Source: Sympetrum striolatum
Taxonomy: Eukaryota; Arthropoda; Insecta; Odonata; Libellulidae
Length of the DNA stretch: 64,000 nt
Assembly (NCBI GenBank): GCA_947579665.1
Contig: OX388341.1
Coordinates: 4,650,001-4,714,000 of the forward strand
Direction: 5' to 3'
Positions 46,017-57,870 of this stretch are shown here, piece by piece (position 1 is the first letter of the stretch; every line of letters begins with the position of its first letter). A model generated the notes under the pieces. It saw only the letters and a program-made list of their open reading frames with translations. It was not told the DNA's origin and did not search any database. A program made the position numbers and the translations under genes.

Positions 46017-47480
46017 TTATAGATTATCTTTTAGTTGAATTATAACGCTGGCCTGAAAGAAGTGTACAATTGCAAGCATGTGAATTTGACAGCCTATCTT
46101 CAATATAATATTCGCTAAGGAGATAAACATATCAATCTTGGTTACACGCAGGATTAAAAAATTAATCAGCATTTGTACTAATGTTTCACAATTTTTTATC
46201 AGGATATTTCAATATATTTTCCAATACAGTTCATAATTATGCACCGTATCGGGGAAATCGTGTCATGAAAATCTGTAAAATATTAATTAATTTAAGTATT
46301 GCAAACTCTTGGTTTGTTTTTTACGCCAATCATTCATGAGCACCAGTTTGAGGTTGTTATTCGTTTTCGTGACCCGAAATCCTTTGTGGACATTTCCTAA
46401 ACCTAAAAAGCTTATTTTTAGCGTCACTGTGCTACTTCCATATTTTGCAGCCTATTCTCAGCTCAAGTAACTAAAAAGTAGAGAGTCCTCGAAGGGCGGT
46501 TGAGTAAACACAAGTATTTCGGACGCATCTTTGTCGAGCGGGTATCAACCTCTAGCGATAAACACGTACCTGATGTTGTATCTGCGAGAGGATGATAATG
46601 CAGTACACCGTAGACAACGAATTGAGAGCACACCACAAACAAGAACAGAAGACATAAGAAGGCCACAATCCACTGGGAGATAAAAAATTCTTTAAGCCGA
46701 AATATGGTGCAGAAGTCACGTTGTTGACATTGGTGATGGTTAGCGCAACCAAATGTAGAACAGCAAACGCTGCTTGGGAGGCGTGCGTCATCGAGCTATG
46801 AATGCAGCACCGAATCCTTTTTCTCGTCAGAAATCCCTCAAATTGAATTCCCCGTCCATCGGAGTTGTATTCATCCATCAAAAACACTCCCCGAGAATGT
46901 TCACTTACAACTGCATTGAAGCTCTTATGTATTTTCAGTAGTTTAAGAAATATGTGTGCTGTTAAATACCTCAAAATTAGGTCACTTTCCCACCAAAAGA
47001 TGTCACTTAGCTGAGTATCAGATAAGTCTGATAAATCATTAATGTAAATTGCAACAGCGTAGAAGTAGAAGTAGAAGTGAATCATATTGATCACTAAGAA
47101 AAAAAAATAATTGAAGGATCTGGTTGAAGGTTTCAACTTTCCACTTTTTCTCTCTACTCAAAAGCTTCTCAATGTCTGCAGTAATGAGGACAGCCTCCTT
47201 GAAATAGCGACGGCGAAGAACAAAATAGAGTGATGTGCCAGTAAATATCAATAGTTTGTAATCAAATCGTCTTCGCTTGATCCCCCCCGCATCGAAAAAG
47301 CAGTAATTGCGCCACATACGGTCAAAGCAATCGCCTATCCAAACGAAACGTGCCTAAAACGTTGCTGCAGCTCGGTGGGGGACGTACCTGGAGGTGCTAC
47401 ACCGAAAAGAAGCGCCCCATAGAGAAAAGGTTTACATTTAAAAATCGAATGATCGCATAATTCTCGCTCTCCACGCTCAT
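46017..47480 (-). pseudogene. Gustatory receptor pseudogene GR-B
   Basis: The minus strand from about 47480 reads CKPFLYGALLFGVAPPG, the GR N-terminal form (FGxxP). A TAG follows before AIALTVCGAITAF. After a frame change comes DYKLLIFTGTSLYFVLRRRY, then LITADIEKLLSREKKWKVET. After a shift in a nine-T run near 47105 comes MIHFYFYFYAVAIYIND, then LKIHKSFNAVVSEHSRGVFL. After another shift near 46683 comes SQWIVAFLCLLFLFVVCSQF, ending at donor CAG|GTACGTG (46570). A possible last exon at 46052-46017 ends VIIQLKDNL-stop, similar to the TYxVIxxQ terminus. At least three frameshifts and one stop make it a pseudogene. The shift in the T run could be a sequencing error; the others are less easily explained so. 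Confidence 0.65.
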
Positions 47481-48060
47481 TGCACCGTGTCCATTACGTA
47501 CAACTCAGAGAATTTGAATTCACAGATTTACTCCATAAAATGCCTTTACGCTAGGTAGAGGTTCAAGAGAAATCAATTCCCAGAGCGACTCACATCAATG
47601 AAACGGCGGTCAATCAGATTAAACGGAGTGGGTGATAATTTATTCAAGAGTGACTCGGATGCTCTTACTAGTGTTTGGTTTTCTACACAAGCATTTTCAT
47701 GCTTTGAAAAGTTTCATATCCTAAGTGATAAGAAGTGAGACAGAAAAGTAGCGAAGTCGCATGTGTCTCATATGAAAACATTTTGCGAAAAACTTTGGCT
47801 AAATTGTATCGTCGAATCTTTTATTTTTTTTCAGAGATCCTGGAAAAAGATGACACGTAGGATACCAGACAATGTAAGTAATTAGATGCTGCACAACGAC
47901 CATGCCACTAATTCGTAACATATCATTCTACGGCACATAAATTATTATAACGGAGGCAAATTTCAATTCCACACCTTTTATAATCCAATGTCGTATTTCG
48001 TTTCAAAAAAAGTTCAACATATTCTACAAGGTGGGCCATTTGCCGTTTTTTTAATAACGT
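47481..48060. other. AT-rich stretch, nothing recognised
   Basis: No exon or repeat boundary is recognised. Confidence 0.3.
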
Positions 48061-48061
48061 C

Positions 48062-48860
48062 GTTAAAGACTATAAAGGAATAGAGGATTGGAGATCTGCC
48101 GCAGTAGCTCCTGCACACAAGGGAGGAAGAAGAAAGACATTAAAGAATTACAGACCATCAGCCTAACTAGCGCAGTGTGTGAGGTATTTGAAAAATGATA
48201 GCGGACTGTTTAAAACAGTTTTGGGAATCGGAGGGATGGCTAAATGAAAACCAGCATGGGCTTAGGAAATGTTTCTCATGCGAGTCACAAATGTTAGGGC
48301 TATATCAAGAGTTGATAGAAGCGTAGGGGAGATGAGGTAGATGGTGTTGTGGTGGATTTAGCGAAGGCGTTTGACGTAGTGGATCACAGTTTATTGATAC
48401 GAAAAATGAGTGTTATGGCCGTAGACCCTAGGATAGTGTAATGGCCTTCATTTGTAATAGAACGATGAGAATAAAAATAGGAAATAAACAGTCGGCACCT
48501 ATTAAAGTAACTTCAGGGGTAGCGCAGGGTAGTGTACTGGGACCGATATTCTTTTTAATATTTATTAATGACATGCCGAATGTAATAATATCTCGTGTAC
48601 GATTATTTGATGACGACTGTATAATTTACAGAGTGATAAATGGAATAAGCGGTTGCAACGAGCTACAAAGTGATATTGATAAATTAAATCATTGGGTCAC
48701 CTCGAACAAATTGAATATAAATACAGAGAAATGTAGAGTCATAAGATTTTATAAGAACAAATTTCAGTATTCTTATAATATCGCTGGTAATGTTTTAGTA
48801 AAAGAAAATAAGGTAAAATACTTGGGTATTACTTTCAACAGAGATATAAAGATACAAGTA
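48062..48860 (+). pseudogene. LINE (jockey/CR1-like) reverse transcriptase fragment
   Basis: In changing frames the plus strand gives EDWRSAAVAPAHKGGRRKTL-KNYRP (motif WxxAxVxPxxKxGxxxxxxNYRPxSLT). From 48441 an open frame runs ICNRTMRIKIGNKQSAPIKV, then SGVAQGSVLGPIFFLIFIND, the hallmark RT block, then VRLFDDDCIIYR (the catalytic ADD reads DDD here), NHWVTSNKLNINTEKC and ENKVKYLGITFNRD. The 5' part has stops. It is the RT core of a non-LTR retrotransposon, truncated at both sides. Confidence 0.8.
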
Positions 48861-48935
48861 AGTTCCTTCAAATATTCAGGAAGTATAATTGAACAAAATG
48901 GTGACTGTGCCGGATGGACAGAGGGCAAGGGATGA
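48861..48935 (+). pseudogene. Second RT-tail fragment fused to the first
   Basis: Directly after the jockey-like RT, the frame continues SSFKYSGSIIEQNGDCAG. This resembles the FKYLGSxIxxDG block of a different LINE group, and the equivalent block (VKYLGITFNRD) has already been passed. The junction therefore joins pieces of two LINEs. Confidence 0.45.
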
Positions 48936-49129
48936 TTCAGTCAAGACGCAGATGAATATTAGGATTACGTATGATGCGTTGTCTTGTCCCTCACCCTCTT
49001 ATGATTTGGTGGTTCCCTCTTCCGGAAGAGTTGGAACTAGCCTGAGAACTGTTTCTAGAGACTTGAGAACGTTAACTAGAGAACTAAAGATCCTTGATTT
49101 ACGTGGAGTCACTTTTATATTTATATCTC

Positions 49130-49575
49130 ATCAAAGCTACCGATAGCTGATTCGCATATCGATTATGAATAAATAGACGACATAGATTACTACCGAGGAT
49201 GACTCCTTATCTTTTAGCATTACTTGAAAAGGGTTTTCAAACGCGAAAACAATGCTACTGTGGTATAAGCGGATGCAATTAGGTCAATGTGTTTTCCCTT
49301 TTATTCCTTCCGTTTTGAGTCTAGTTTCACCTTCCTTATTCATTTAGATTAGCTTACTTTCATTTTTTCCTAATTTGTTATCATAACTCATGCACATTAA
49401 GCACAGGAATATGGAGTCACCACAAGGTCGAGGCTTCCTCTAATTTAGATTAATTCCACTCTTAACATTTTTCAACTGTGATAGTCATTTGTTCGTGCCA
49501 TTTTAACCCTTAGGTCTTTTCACAAGTTCAAGGTCTTGTTCTTCATTAATAATCTCTGACACTGAAAACATCTCT
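49130..49575 (+). repeat. A-block repeat, copy 1 (plus)
   Basis: Contains ACGACATAGATTACTACCG, GGATGACTCCTTATC, CGCGAAAACAATG, TTTTCCCTTTTATTCCTTCC and, near the end, TTCAAGGTCTTG, then TGACACTGAAAACATC. The same order of blocks occurs at 62760-63200 (plus), 56455-56900 (minus) and, in part, 51540-51800 (minus). The conserved part resembles decayed coding sequence (WMTPYLLAL), possibly an old gene family. Confidence 0.6.
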
Positions 49576-50150
49576 ACTCAAGTTTCGCGGGACGGACAGC
49601 GCGGGACGGCGACGCGGGACTTGCCTGCACTCACACTTCCCACACCTTACCCTCCTGCGCACTCCCTCCTCACACCCTAACCCGGTGCCCACTCACCCTA
49701 CGGTCGAACAATGCGCCCTTCCTCCCACTTCCCTATGCACGGCAGACACCTCCTTCCAACGCCCTTATGCTGCGCCTTCCCTACAACTTCCCTACCCCGA
49801 AATCTTACCCTCGACGCCCTTCAACCCCCGAGGCTCCCCAACGACGCCTTACCCGGAGGCTTTCCACCGGCGACCTCCCATTTCACCTTCCCCGGAAACT
49901 TTTACCCAACGACCTCTCAGAACGCTTTCCCCCCAACGTCCAACCATCAAACCCATCTCCCTACGAATTCCCCAGAGTAGACTTTTATTTATTTAACCTG
50001 GTTGGGGAAGTGGGAGGGAGGGTGCGAGGGGTTGGGAAGTGGGTGGGAGGCAACAGGGTTAGAGCAAGGGCAGAGTAGGCGCCACTGGTAGGGTCTCTCC
50101 CTACGAAATCGGCCGAGTTGACTTTTATTTATTTAACCTGGACGGATGAG
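49576..50150. repeat. Pyrimidine-rich, strand-asymmetric segment with 48-bp direct repeats
   Basis: From 49590 to 49980 the plus strand is rich in C and poor in G, with CCT and ACC runs; from 50005 to 50060 it is G-rich. Three overlapping frames stay open because C-rich sequence lacks stop codons, so none is taken as a gene. CTCCCTACGAA(n)GACTTTTATTTATTTAACCTGG occurs at 49957 and 50098, about 141 bp apart. The second copy runs on into GATGAGGCCTTACGGCCCAA. The segment interrupts an A-block copy. Confidence 0.55.
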
Positions 50151-51539
50151 GCCTTACGGCCCAACACTCTTTTGTTTAAATATACATATATAAGTGCAGA
50201 ATTAACAGAGATATAATTACATTACATAAAGGTGAGATAAATAGATAAAATAGCATATTTCAATTATTGTAAGTATCGAATAGATTGGTAATATATAAAA
50301 TGTATACATAATAATAATAATATTCGTAGACATAAATATTATCATTAAATATGGAGCAAGCATATAATAGATAAATAAGAACATAAAATTAACAATAAAT
50401 ACTTATTTAACGTGCATCACTACGATTCAGATAGAATATTAAAAGTTAAAAATAGTTTAAATAACTATAAAGAGAAATAAGTTCACGGAATTCTTCAAAA
50501 CGTGATTCCATAAATAGTTAAGAATAAAATCACATTATTGGGATGTGCACTTCACGGATCATCATCACTTCATAAGTCACTGTTTGCTTTTCTCAAGGAT
50601 ATTTTATTTCGTTCTTTCCAGGTTTAAATTCATCCCGACGCCAACCACGACGCAATCACTCGACGCCTTCCCTCCTCGGGTCCCCAATGCAGTCCCCTGA
50701 AGAGGACCTCCAACACTGTTCCTCGAGCCAAATTGATTAAAGCATAATTATTAAATATTCTCAACAATGGTACATGTATTAAACCAAATTTTGGAATATC
50801 ATTGTATGAAATCCAATTAAATTAATAGCGAGCGTTCTTAAGCGAAACAAATAAGAGCTAAAGGCGTTTGCAGATAAATTTAATGACATTGAGTACTTGA
50901 AAATGTAAACGAAGGAGTCGTCCAGAATGAGCGAATTTTTTATAACAAATTGATTTTTGTTAAACATCCTGAAATTAAGTTAGGCTTTCTATTGTCTGCC
51001 TAGTATCCCACAATATTTTAATTAAACCATGCGGTTAATAATATAAGTAAATTTCCTTCAAAAAAGTGAGGCAAGAATCTAAGGGGGATATTTTTAGTCA
51101 TGATGTAGTCATTGAAGCTGGAGAAATCTCATTAAACATGGATATTAACGACTTAAATCATCTTCATCGTTTCTGTGAAGTAGCATGTCTAAAAAGGAAA
51201 TCGTTTAAAGCCGCAAATGTAAAAGGCTAAGCAGTTTAAAACTGAGTTAAATTTAAGAAAGCATATATATATCTCAAAAGGACAGTGGAAGGAGTGATTG
51301 ATTCCCTAAATAATACAGACTAATGAGTAAAGAGCACAATTGTTAATCATTAATGATTCCTATGTTAGCAATTCCTAGTTGTGCATCGTAAAGTATAGGA
51401 CAATTATCCAATAAAAACCTACTTTCATTTCTATTCCTAATTACTCTGACTATGAGGCAATATCTAAGAATTTATTAGAAAGTACTTGCATTAGCCAAGA
51501 AAATAGGTTATGATTAATCTCACGCCATTGCTTCACTAT
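50151..51539. other. AT-rich stretch, possible decayed receptor sequence
   Basis: A minus-strand open stretch at 50967-50779 has hydrophobic character (VYIFKYSMSLNLSANAF) but cannot be assigned. Nothing else is recognised. Confidence 0.25.
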
Positions 51540-51800
51540 AGACATGTGAAACAATATCGCAAACAAACTTACGTATAGATGTTTACATTGTCAGCTAACG
51601 AATGGAAAACCTTGAATTTGTGAAAAGAGCTGATGTTGAAAATGGCACGGACCAATGACTGAGGTCGAAAAATGTTGACAGAGTAAGCTATTGAAATTTG
51701 GTGAAGCCTCGTCCCTGCTTTTGATATGCCTGCATTCCACAAAAACCTGTTTTCGCGGAATTTTCTTTAACTAAATTATAGAATATGAGACAAACGAATT
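51540..51800 (-). repeat. A-block repeat, copy 2 (minus, partial)
   Basis: ATGTTTACATTGTCAGCTAACG, then CCTTGAATTTGTGAAAAGAG, then TGAAATTTGGTGAAGCCTCG match, in the same orientation, the block at 56500-56650. Confidence 0.5.
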
Positions 51801-52146
51801 CGAAATATTAAAGAAATTTTAAATGATTACCCTAATTTGATCGTCTAAAGCAGTGCTCTTATTGAAATTACCAAACATGCCCTGTTTAATAGCAGAACCT
51901 ACCATTGATTCTCCTCATTCCACAATCGCCCAGCAATATTTACTTCAATATTGACATCTTTCCTAAATATCATGTTAATCATAGCAATAGATTTCCCCTC
52001 AATTATATTCCACGTACAATTAAAATAAACATTAAACCAACCATTGGCAACGGCTAGATGGTTAATGACCAGTGATACAAGACCGTCAATATGAGCTAGC
52101 GACTAATTTATCGAGACTGAAAATGCTAAATCTCGGATTGAATTAC

Positions 52147-52148
52147 TA
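52147..52148. repeat. TA target duplication, left of the pogo-like element
   Basis: TA precedes GGGGAGACTGGG; the partner TA follows CCCAGTCTCCCC at 54331-54332. Confidence 0.75.
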
Positions 52149-54330
52149 GGGGAGACTGGGTACGGTTGAAACGGGGGGCGGTTGAAAGAAAGCGTATATC
52201 TCGACACCGTGCATGATGAGGTGAGGGGTACAAGGGGAGAGCGAAGCAGGCGACAAGTCGAAACACTAATTTTAGTGTTCCGTCGCTCTTCGCGCGCTGT
52301 GTTTATGTATAGAAGGCCTCATTGTGTTTTTTGTTCGTATATTCTTGCTATTATTATGGTTTTATTAAAGTTAGAGTGTTAAGAGTTTTGTATCGTTTTA
52401 ATTGAAGTTTGTAGATTATGGCTGTATAATTAGTTTTTATTCAAATTTGTTATTATTCTTACTGTGAACCGTTTTAAACCTAGAAGGGGGTTGGGGACGG
52501 TTGAAACATTTTGTGTGGGTACGGTTGAAACAGTTTATTTATTTAATTTTCTTGTTTCTAAGATGCCAAGGGTACACCAAAGGAAGACTACGAGAGGTCA
52601 AGCCGACTTATCAAAGTATAAACAACCCTAAGAAGCTGTAAAAGCCGGATCTTCGTTAAGAATAGCGGCAGAAAAGAATGGACCGAACCACTGTTCCCTG
52701 TTGAGGATTGTTCCATTTAATCAGCATATTTTTAGTGAACTTGATTTTGCACCTGAATTTGTGACAGATAGGCCAAATCCTGTAAATACAATCGAGGCCA
52801 CCGAGGGCTCTATTCAAAATACTAGAACACTTGAGGATAAAACGCTGACACCATCACCTTCTATTTTAAATCTGGAACCACCAGAAGCGTCGGAGGAGCT
52901 TTCTAATGCAGCTCTTTTTGTACAAAAACCGACCGTAAACATGCCACAGTGCTCACAAGTCCCAGACATAGAACAAGAAAACATCATTGCAGATCCAGAA
53001 CCTTTGATTACACTACCCGGACATCAAAGTAGTGTTAGTGTTCAGCAAATTTCATCCAAACCCTCTACAAGTTCTCAATCCGTTCCTGTGTTGACAAATC
53101 AAACAGAAAATATCGCGACTTCGAGTACACCACTTATGTTTTCGCCGGAAGCAGTACGACCACTACCAAAAGCTCCTCCAAGGAAATTAACAAACACGAA
53201 AAACCAGGAAATCTACCATCTACACAGATACACCTGAAAAAGAAGAGATAAGAAGAGAATATGAAAACAGATTGATACGAATCAAAGCTAAGCAAGTAAA
53301 GAAAAGATTAGATGTAGGAAAGACTAAAAGAAATACTACAAACAGGAAAAGAACAAACATGCAACACGAATCATCATCATCATCAGAAGGAAAGGAGTGC
53401 TACTGCCTTGTTTGTATGTCAGCATATTCAGAGAGCAGACCTAGGGAAAAATGGATACAATGCACAGAATGTAAAATAAGGGCGCATGAAGAGTGCACAG
53501 AAGGTAGTCTTAGTTATGTTTGCCACAATTGTGATTCCGAATGATCTCGTAACCGCTTAAGTATTTTTGATTAAAATATTGATTTTTATATAAATAATAC
53601 GTCTTTAGTTTTTTCTTACCCTACTTTATAGCTGAAGTGCTAAAGTTTTAATTAAAGGCTGTTGAATTTTATTCTCTTAAACAAAAATTATTGAAGTTTT
53701 GTTTTGTAATTTGTTTATCTATGCATCAAAATGTAGATGTTTTTAGAAATAATGTTTTGAAGTTTTACTCAAACTGTTCTGTTAGCTGGAGTGCTAAAAT
53801 CTAGTTAATAATTAATGCTGTTGAATTCTGAGAAATATAATAGCAAGTAGTATACAAAAATTACAAAAAAATAATCGTCACCAACATTTGATTAATTAAT
53901 TTAAGTGGTACTTAATATAAATCTTTGAAGGCTGATTAAAAATAATGTTGGATTATAAGTATCGTGAAAGACTTGAATATTAATAAAAAATGTTTGTGAT
54001 GCTCAACTGTGCCATTACGAGTTGTAAAATGTTATTAGACGATGAATAAAACATGTTCATTTATTATATTCTGTATTATTTTCGTGTGTTTCAATTGACC
54101 CCAGGCACTGTTTCAACCAACCCTGGCATGGGGACGGTTGAAACAAATTACACTTTTTTTAAAATTTGATTTTACACATAAAATACAATACAGTGATCTC
54201 AAATAACATTGCCCATTAGTAAACAGATATATGGTCTTTTATTTAATATATTTCCTTCATCGCTCGCTTAACTAATCCCGATGCTATGGACGATGAACGC
54301 TAAAATGTTTCAACCGTACCCAGTCTCCCC
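52149..54330 (+). mobile_element. Internally deleted pogo-like DNA transposon
   Basis: A perfect 24-bp terminal inverted repeat (52149-52172 and 54307-54330, beginning GGGGAGACTGGGTACGG) is flanked by TA on both sides. These are Tc1/mariner/pogo hallmarks. GGTTGAAAC motifs repeat near both ends. The 2.18-kb element encodes the first helices of an HTH_psq domain and a C-terminal PHD-type finger, but the DDE catalytic core is missing, so it cannot move by itself. The perfect ends suggest recent mobilisation by a full-length relative. Confidence 0.9.
52563..53544 (+). pseudogene. pogo-like transposase remnant: psq-HTH start and PHD tail, no DDE
   Basis: From the ATG at 52563 it reads MPRVHQRKTTRGQADLSKYK, a TAA, then EAVKAGSSLRIAAEKNGPNH, the HTH_psq pattern at the start of pogo/CENP-B-type transposases. 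It then jumps to PFNQHIFSELDFAPEFVTDR-P, which in such proteins lies after the DDE domain. A Ser/Pro/Thr-rich linker follows. After a frame change near 53215 comes IYTDTPEKEEIRREYENRL. A PHD-like finger ends the protein (CYCLVCMSAYS, KWIQCTECKIRAHEECT, YVCHNCDSE). The order of parts is that of insect pogo-like transposases with a C-terminal PHD finger, minus roughly the middle. One stop and one frameshift add to the deletion. Confidence 0.8.
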
Positions 54331-54332
54331 TA

Positions 54333-55460
54333 CTCTTCTATAGGCCTAACCTCAAACCTTTATAGTTCCGTAAAATAGGCATAAATTCTTTTAATAAACA
54401 AATAATTGAGCTGAATAAAAAATAGCGTTCATCATCAAGAGTACGATTTTTTCTAATCTTGTAATCTTACAATATTTTCAATCCTTAGAACAAAATTATA
54501 GCAACATCAAAAGCAAAGACGTTTATTCATTTTCGGTTTCGAATGGCCCTGCGAACTTTTCGAGGAACACAGAGAAATGATCGGAACATGATGAGTTAAA
54601 ACCTTAGAGGTGTTCCATGCGATAAAATAATGTAAAATGTTACTCCCGTTTCAGCCGGAAACTGGCACAATATTGCAAAAGTAAGACTTATTTAAGGTGA
54701 AATTAAACCTAATATGACGGACATCCACTATCATAGAAAAATTCAATGAATGCAATAAACGTGCCTTGAAAAATATTTAAAATCATATATTAATAGGTAT
54801 AGAGACCACGGAACGATTCTAATGACTATTGTAATCGTTGTTTTTTGTGATGAACATAGTCAAAAAATGTACATTAATATTGAATTATGTGCGTATTTCG
54901 AAATGAACGGGAAATTTATTCATAAGCAAATAGAATACTCAGAAATAATTATCTAAACACATCGAATAGAAAGCCTATTTTTCAAAGCGCAAGGTTTTTT
55001 TTAGCATGTCAGGTGGGAGAGGAATACCGAAAAGTTAATTCTAGCGATCATCGCAAGTTGCACCATTGAAATGTTCCAGGGAGAAGTAATCCTATTAATC
55101 TCTCATAACTTGGTTAATTATTTAATAATCTAAAGTCTTATATCGAATCAGGTAACTTACAAATAGCTACATAATGGAATTTAGTATAAACTTCCTCACC
55201 TTACAGGTGTATTAAGAGTTTTTTAGGGCACACTGGGAGCATTGCTATTTATTATTCAACTGCTCCTACTGTATTTATAATTTTTTGCTAAGGGCATGTA
55301 ATTAAAGGAATTATGAGGACCAATAATGGAATAATGAGAAAACTGTCGTTAAAAAATTTAAAATATCTTACGCTCAAGATGTTAAACATCAGAACACAAT
55401 GATCACAAAAAGTACAATGGCAAAATATAAGATTGGAAATATAATTTTAAAAGAACTTAC
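54333..55460. other. AT-rich stretch, nothing recognised
   Basis: No exon or repeat terminus is recognised. Confidence 0.3.
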
Positions 55461-55612
55461 CTGTAAAGGGCATCCGGAAGAATTCATTTGATAACTCTTC
55501 GCTGAACGCAAGGTTTTTATAGCATCCGAGACAACCGGAAGAATCATCATCCAGAATAGATCAAAGACTTTCTCAAAGATTGGAAATAGAAATAAAAACG
55601 AATCAGTTAAGT
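55461..55612 (-). other. Chemoreceptor-like exon candidate
   Basis: The minus strand is open to a donor (TTACAG|GTAAGT at 55461) and reads FEKVFDLFWMMILPVVSDAI, then KTLRSAKSYQMNSSGCPLQ. The pattern (aromatic membrane segment, then a basic helix before a phase-0 donor) is like the exon before the FTAxGFF exon in insect GRs. A decayed relative on the plus strand lies at about 62518-62590. The start of the exon is not fixed. Confidence 0.35.
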
Positions 55613-56454
55613 AATTACCTCATTATTTACCAAAAATATTGTGCTGTGCGTGTATAAAAATAAGCAGATAGTAGTACTGATCGATGTAATTAGAATTTTC
55701 TATGTGAAGTCGAAATATAAGGTCTGATACTGACATCGAACATGTTTGTGAACAATTCAATCTCAAAAGCCTAAGTAATGTTAACTGAAATATATCTTAT
55801 ATAAAATACCATATCCTGCTCATGTATTACACATTTCTGATAATAATTCCAAAATTTTATTGGCTGGTATTCTGAAATTAATTTCACACAAATAAAATTA
55901 TTATGTAATGCAATTGTATGACTCCTAAAACGAAGACAGGGAAAACTGCAATTTATTGTTAGAAAACATTATTGAATCCTACGCTTGTATGTATTAGGCG
56001 TGCCTCGTACACTTTGGGAGTATCGAATACCCTATAAGAGGTATCCTGATTTCTAAAACAAAAAAATTAAACGATAAGAAGATGATAAATTCCAGCGGAA
56101 GTTACTGAAAAATGATAATTATATCCACCATCACATAAATATTAGTGATTTTAGATTTGGATACACCTTATTCTCACAGATTTCCAACACAATATTAATG
56201 ACCTTAATAACTTCATCGACGTTATGCATTCCTATGCTTAAGTTATAAATTGAAAACCAGCAACATATTTTACAATGCCAAGCAAGCCGATGCTGCAATA
56301 TCTGAAAGGTATTCTCTTAAAAGAACAGCGAGCAGATGATTGATGGGTCAATATAGTACTTGACATTGTTCTATTAGTTCATCGATGGCTAATAAATATG
56401 TAAATTCTATTTGCGTGTTCTACGCCGAGTGAAATCAAGACTAATCTCCTTCTT

Positions 56455-56900
56455 CACTACAGACTCATAAAAGATAACGCAAACAAAACAAAGATGTTTA
56501 CATTGTAGGAGATCATTTACGAAAAAAAGACCTTGAAAGAGTGAAAAGACATGAAGGTTAAAATGGCTTTAACGTCTACATCATTTTAAAAATCTTAAGA
56601 ATGGAAGTAATTGAAATTTGAGGAAGCCTAGACCTTGAGGTGATTCCTTTATTTAATATGCCTCATTTCTGCTTTCAAGAAAGGAGGAAGTGAAAGTAAG
56701 CTCAAATAAATAAAAAGGGAAGAAATTATAATCTGAAACTGGACTTCAAAGGGAATGCATGAAAGAGAAAACGCAATAACCTAATATTCTTTTATCAAGG
56801 CGTAATTGTTTCCGCGTTTAAAATACCTAAGTTCGCAATGATCAAGGAATAGGGAGTCATCCATGGCAATAACCTTTGTGATCTAAGTATACAATATACA
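56455..56900 (-). repeat. A-block repeat, copy 3 (minus)
   Basis: Its reverse complement matches 62795-63190 and 49140-49575: a WMTPY-coding block (TGGATGACTCCCTATTCC), CGCGGAAACAATTACGCC, TCAAGGTCTTTTTTTCGTAA and CAATGTAAACATC. Confidence 0.6.
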
Positions 56901-57574
56901 ATACATCTTGGGCAATCAAGTTGAACTAATATAAGGGAAGCCACACATCTTAGACTTCCATTGGATTTCAGATTAAATAATAAATAATACATTCGAAATA
57001 ATTTATCCAGCTATCCTACACTCAAAAATGAGAATAAGAACATACCAATGCAGCGACGAATGTCTATCCAATATTCAGAAACTACACAGACGAATATGAT
57101 GAACGATAAATCGAATTAGAAATTTAAATGCAGTTGATTTGATTCTGGTATATAATATCCATTACTGACTTCTAACGAATTGTGATGTTATTGCTTACTG
57201 TACACAGTCCTGCTGTCGTATAATTGAGTATTCAAATCAATTGTAAAAATGATGAATTTAAATACTTTTTCTGCTTACAAATACTTCGAGCTTAAATGCG
57301 AAAAGCAGGGCTATTGAAGGCTAAGGACAAAAGGAATATGAATAAAACGCTAAATTTACTATGATATTAACGTAAAGGAAAAATAAAGATAGCTTGGATG
57401 CGAAAAAAGCTGACTTAACTGCTAATGTCACAGCTGCAAACACTTCGTCTGATGACTCGCAATAGATGTTTATCATAAGGATCGAAATATATTTTCAACT
57501 TTGTAACAAACATTCAGAACTTAATCCACGGTAATTCATGATAATGCGCGAACTTATCAAATGAATGGGATCCC

Positions 57575-57870
57575 AGGAAAGTCCACGAAAATCTTGACGT
57601 CATGAAACATTCCCAAATTTGATAAATACATACTTCTCGAATATAATCACTCAAACAATAATTAAGTTACACTTTAAACATTTTTCGCATATGCCTGAAC
57701 CTATTGCCTGTACTTACTATTCAAAAGTAAACGGTTTTCCGGTAAAATAAGACCAGCAGCAGCTCTTCACTGAGTGACGTCTCCGAAGTAACTAAAATTT
57801 AAAACTTTAGAAAAAAACGTTGAAACAAATACTGCACTGTGATTGGTCGAAAATCAACTTCTAGTTGAAA
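57575..57870 (+). repeat. B-block of the inverted duplication (left)
   Basis: About 295 bp matching 61240-61570 reversed. It contains CTTGACGTCATG, GTTTTCCGGTAAAATAAGAC, GACCAGCAGCAGCTCTTCAC, GTGACGTC and ACTGCACTGTGATTGG. The retained TGACGTCA/TGACGTC and ATTGG elements could mean a promoter-like block, but no gene start is fixed. Confidence 0.7.

Noticed and set aside
49685..50078. Three long overlapping proline-rich open frames
   Set aside because: Base composition (C-rich, few TA/TG) explains the lack of stops; no start context, splice sites or known domain.
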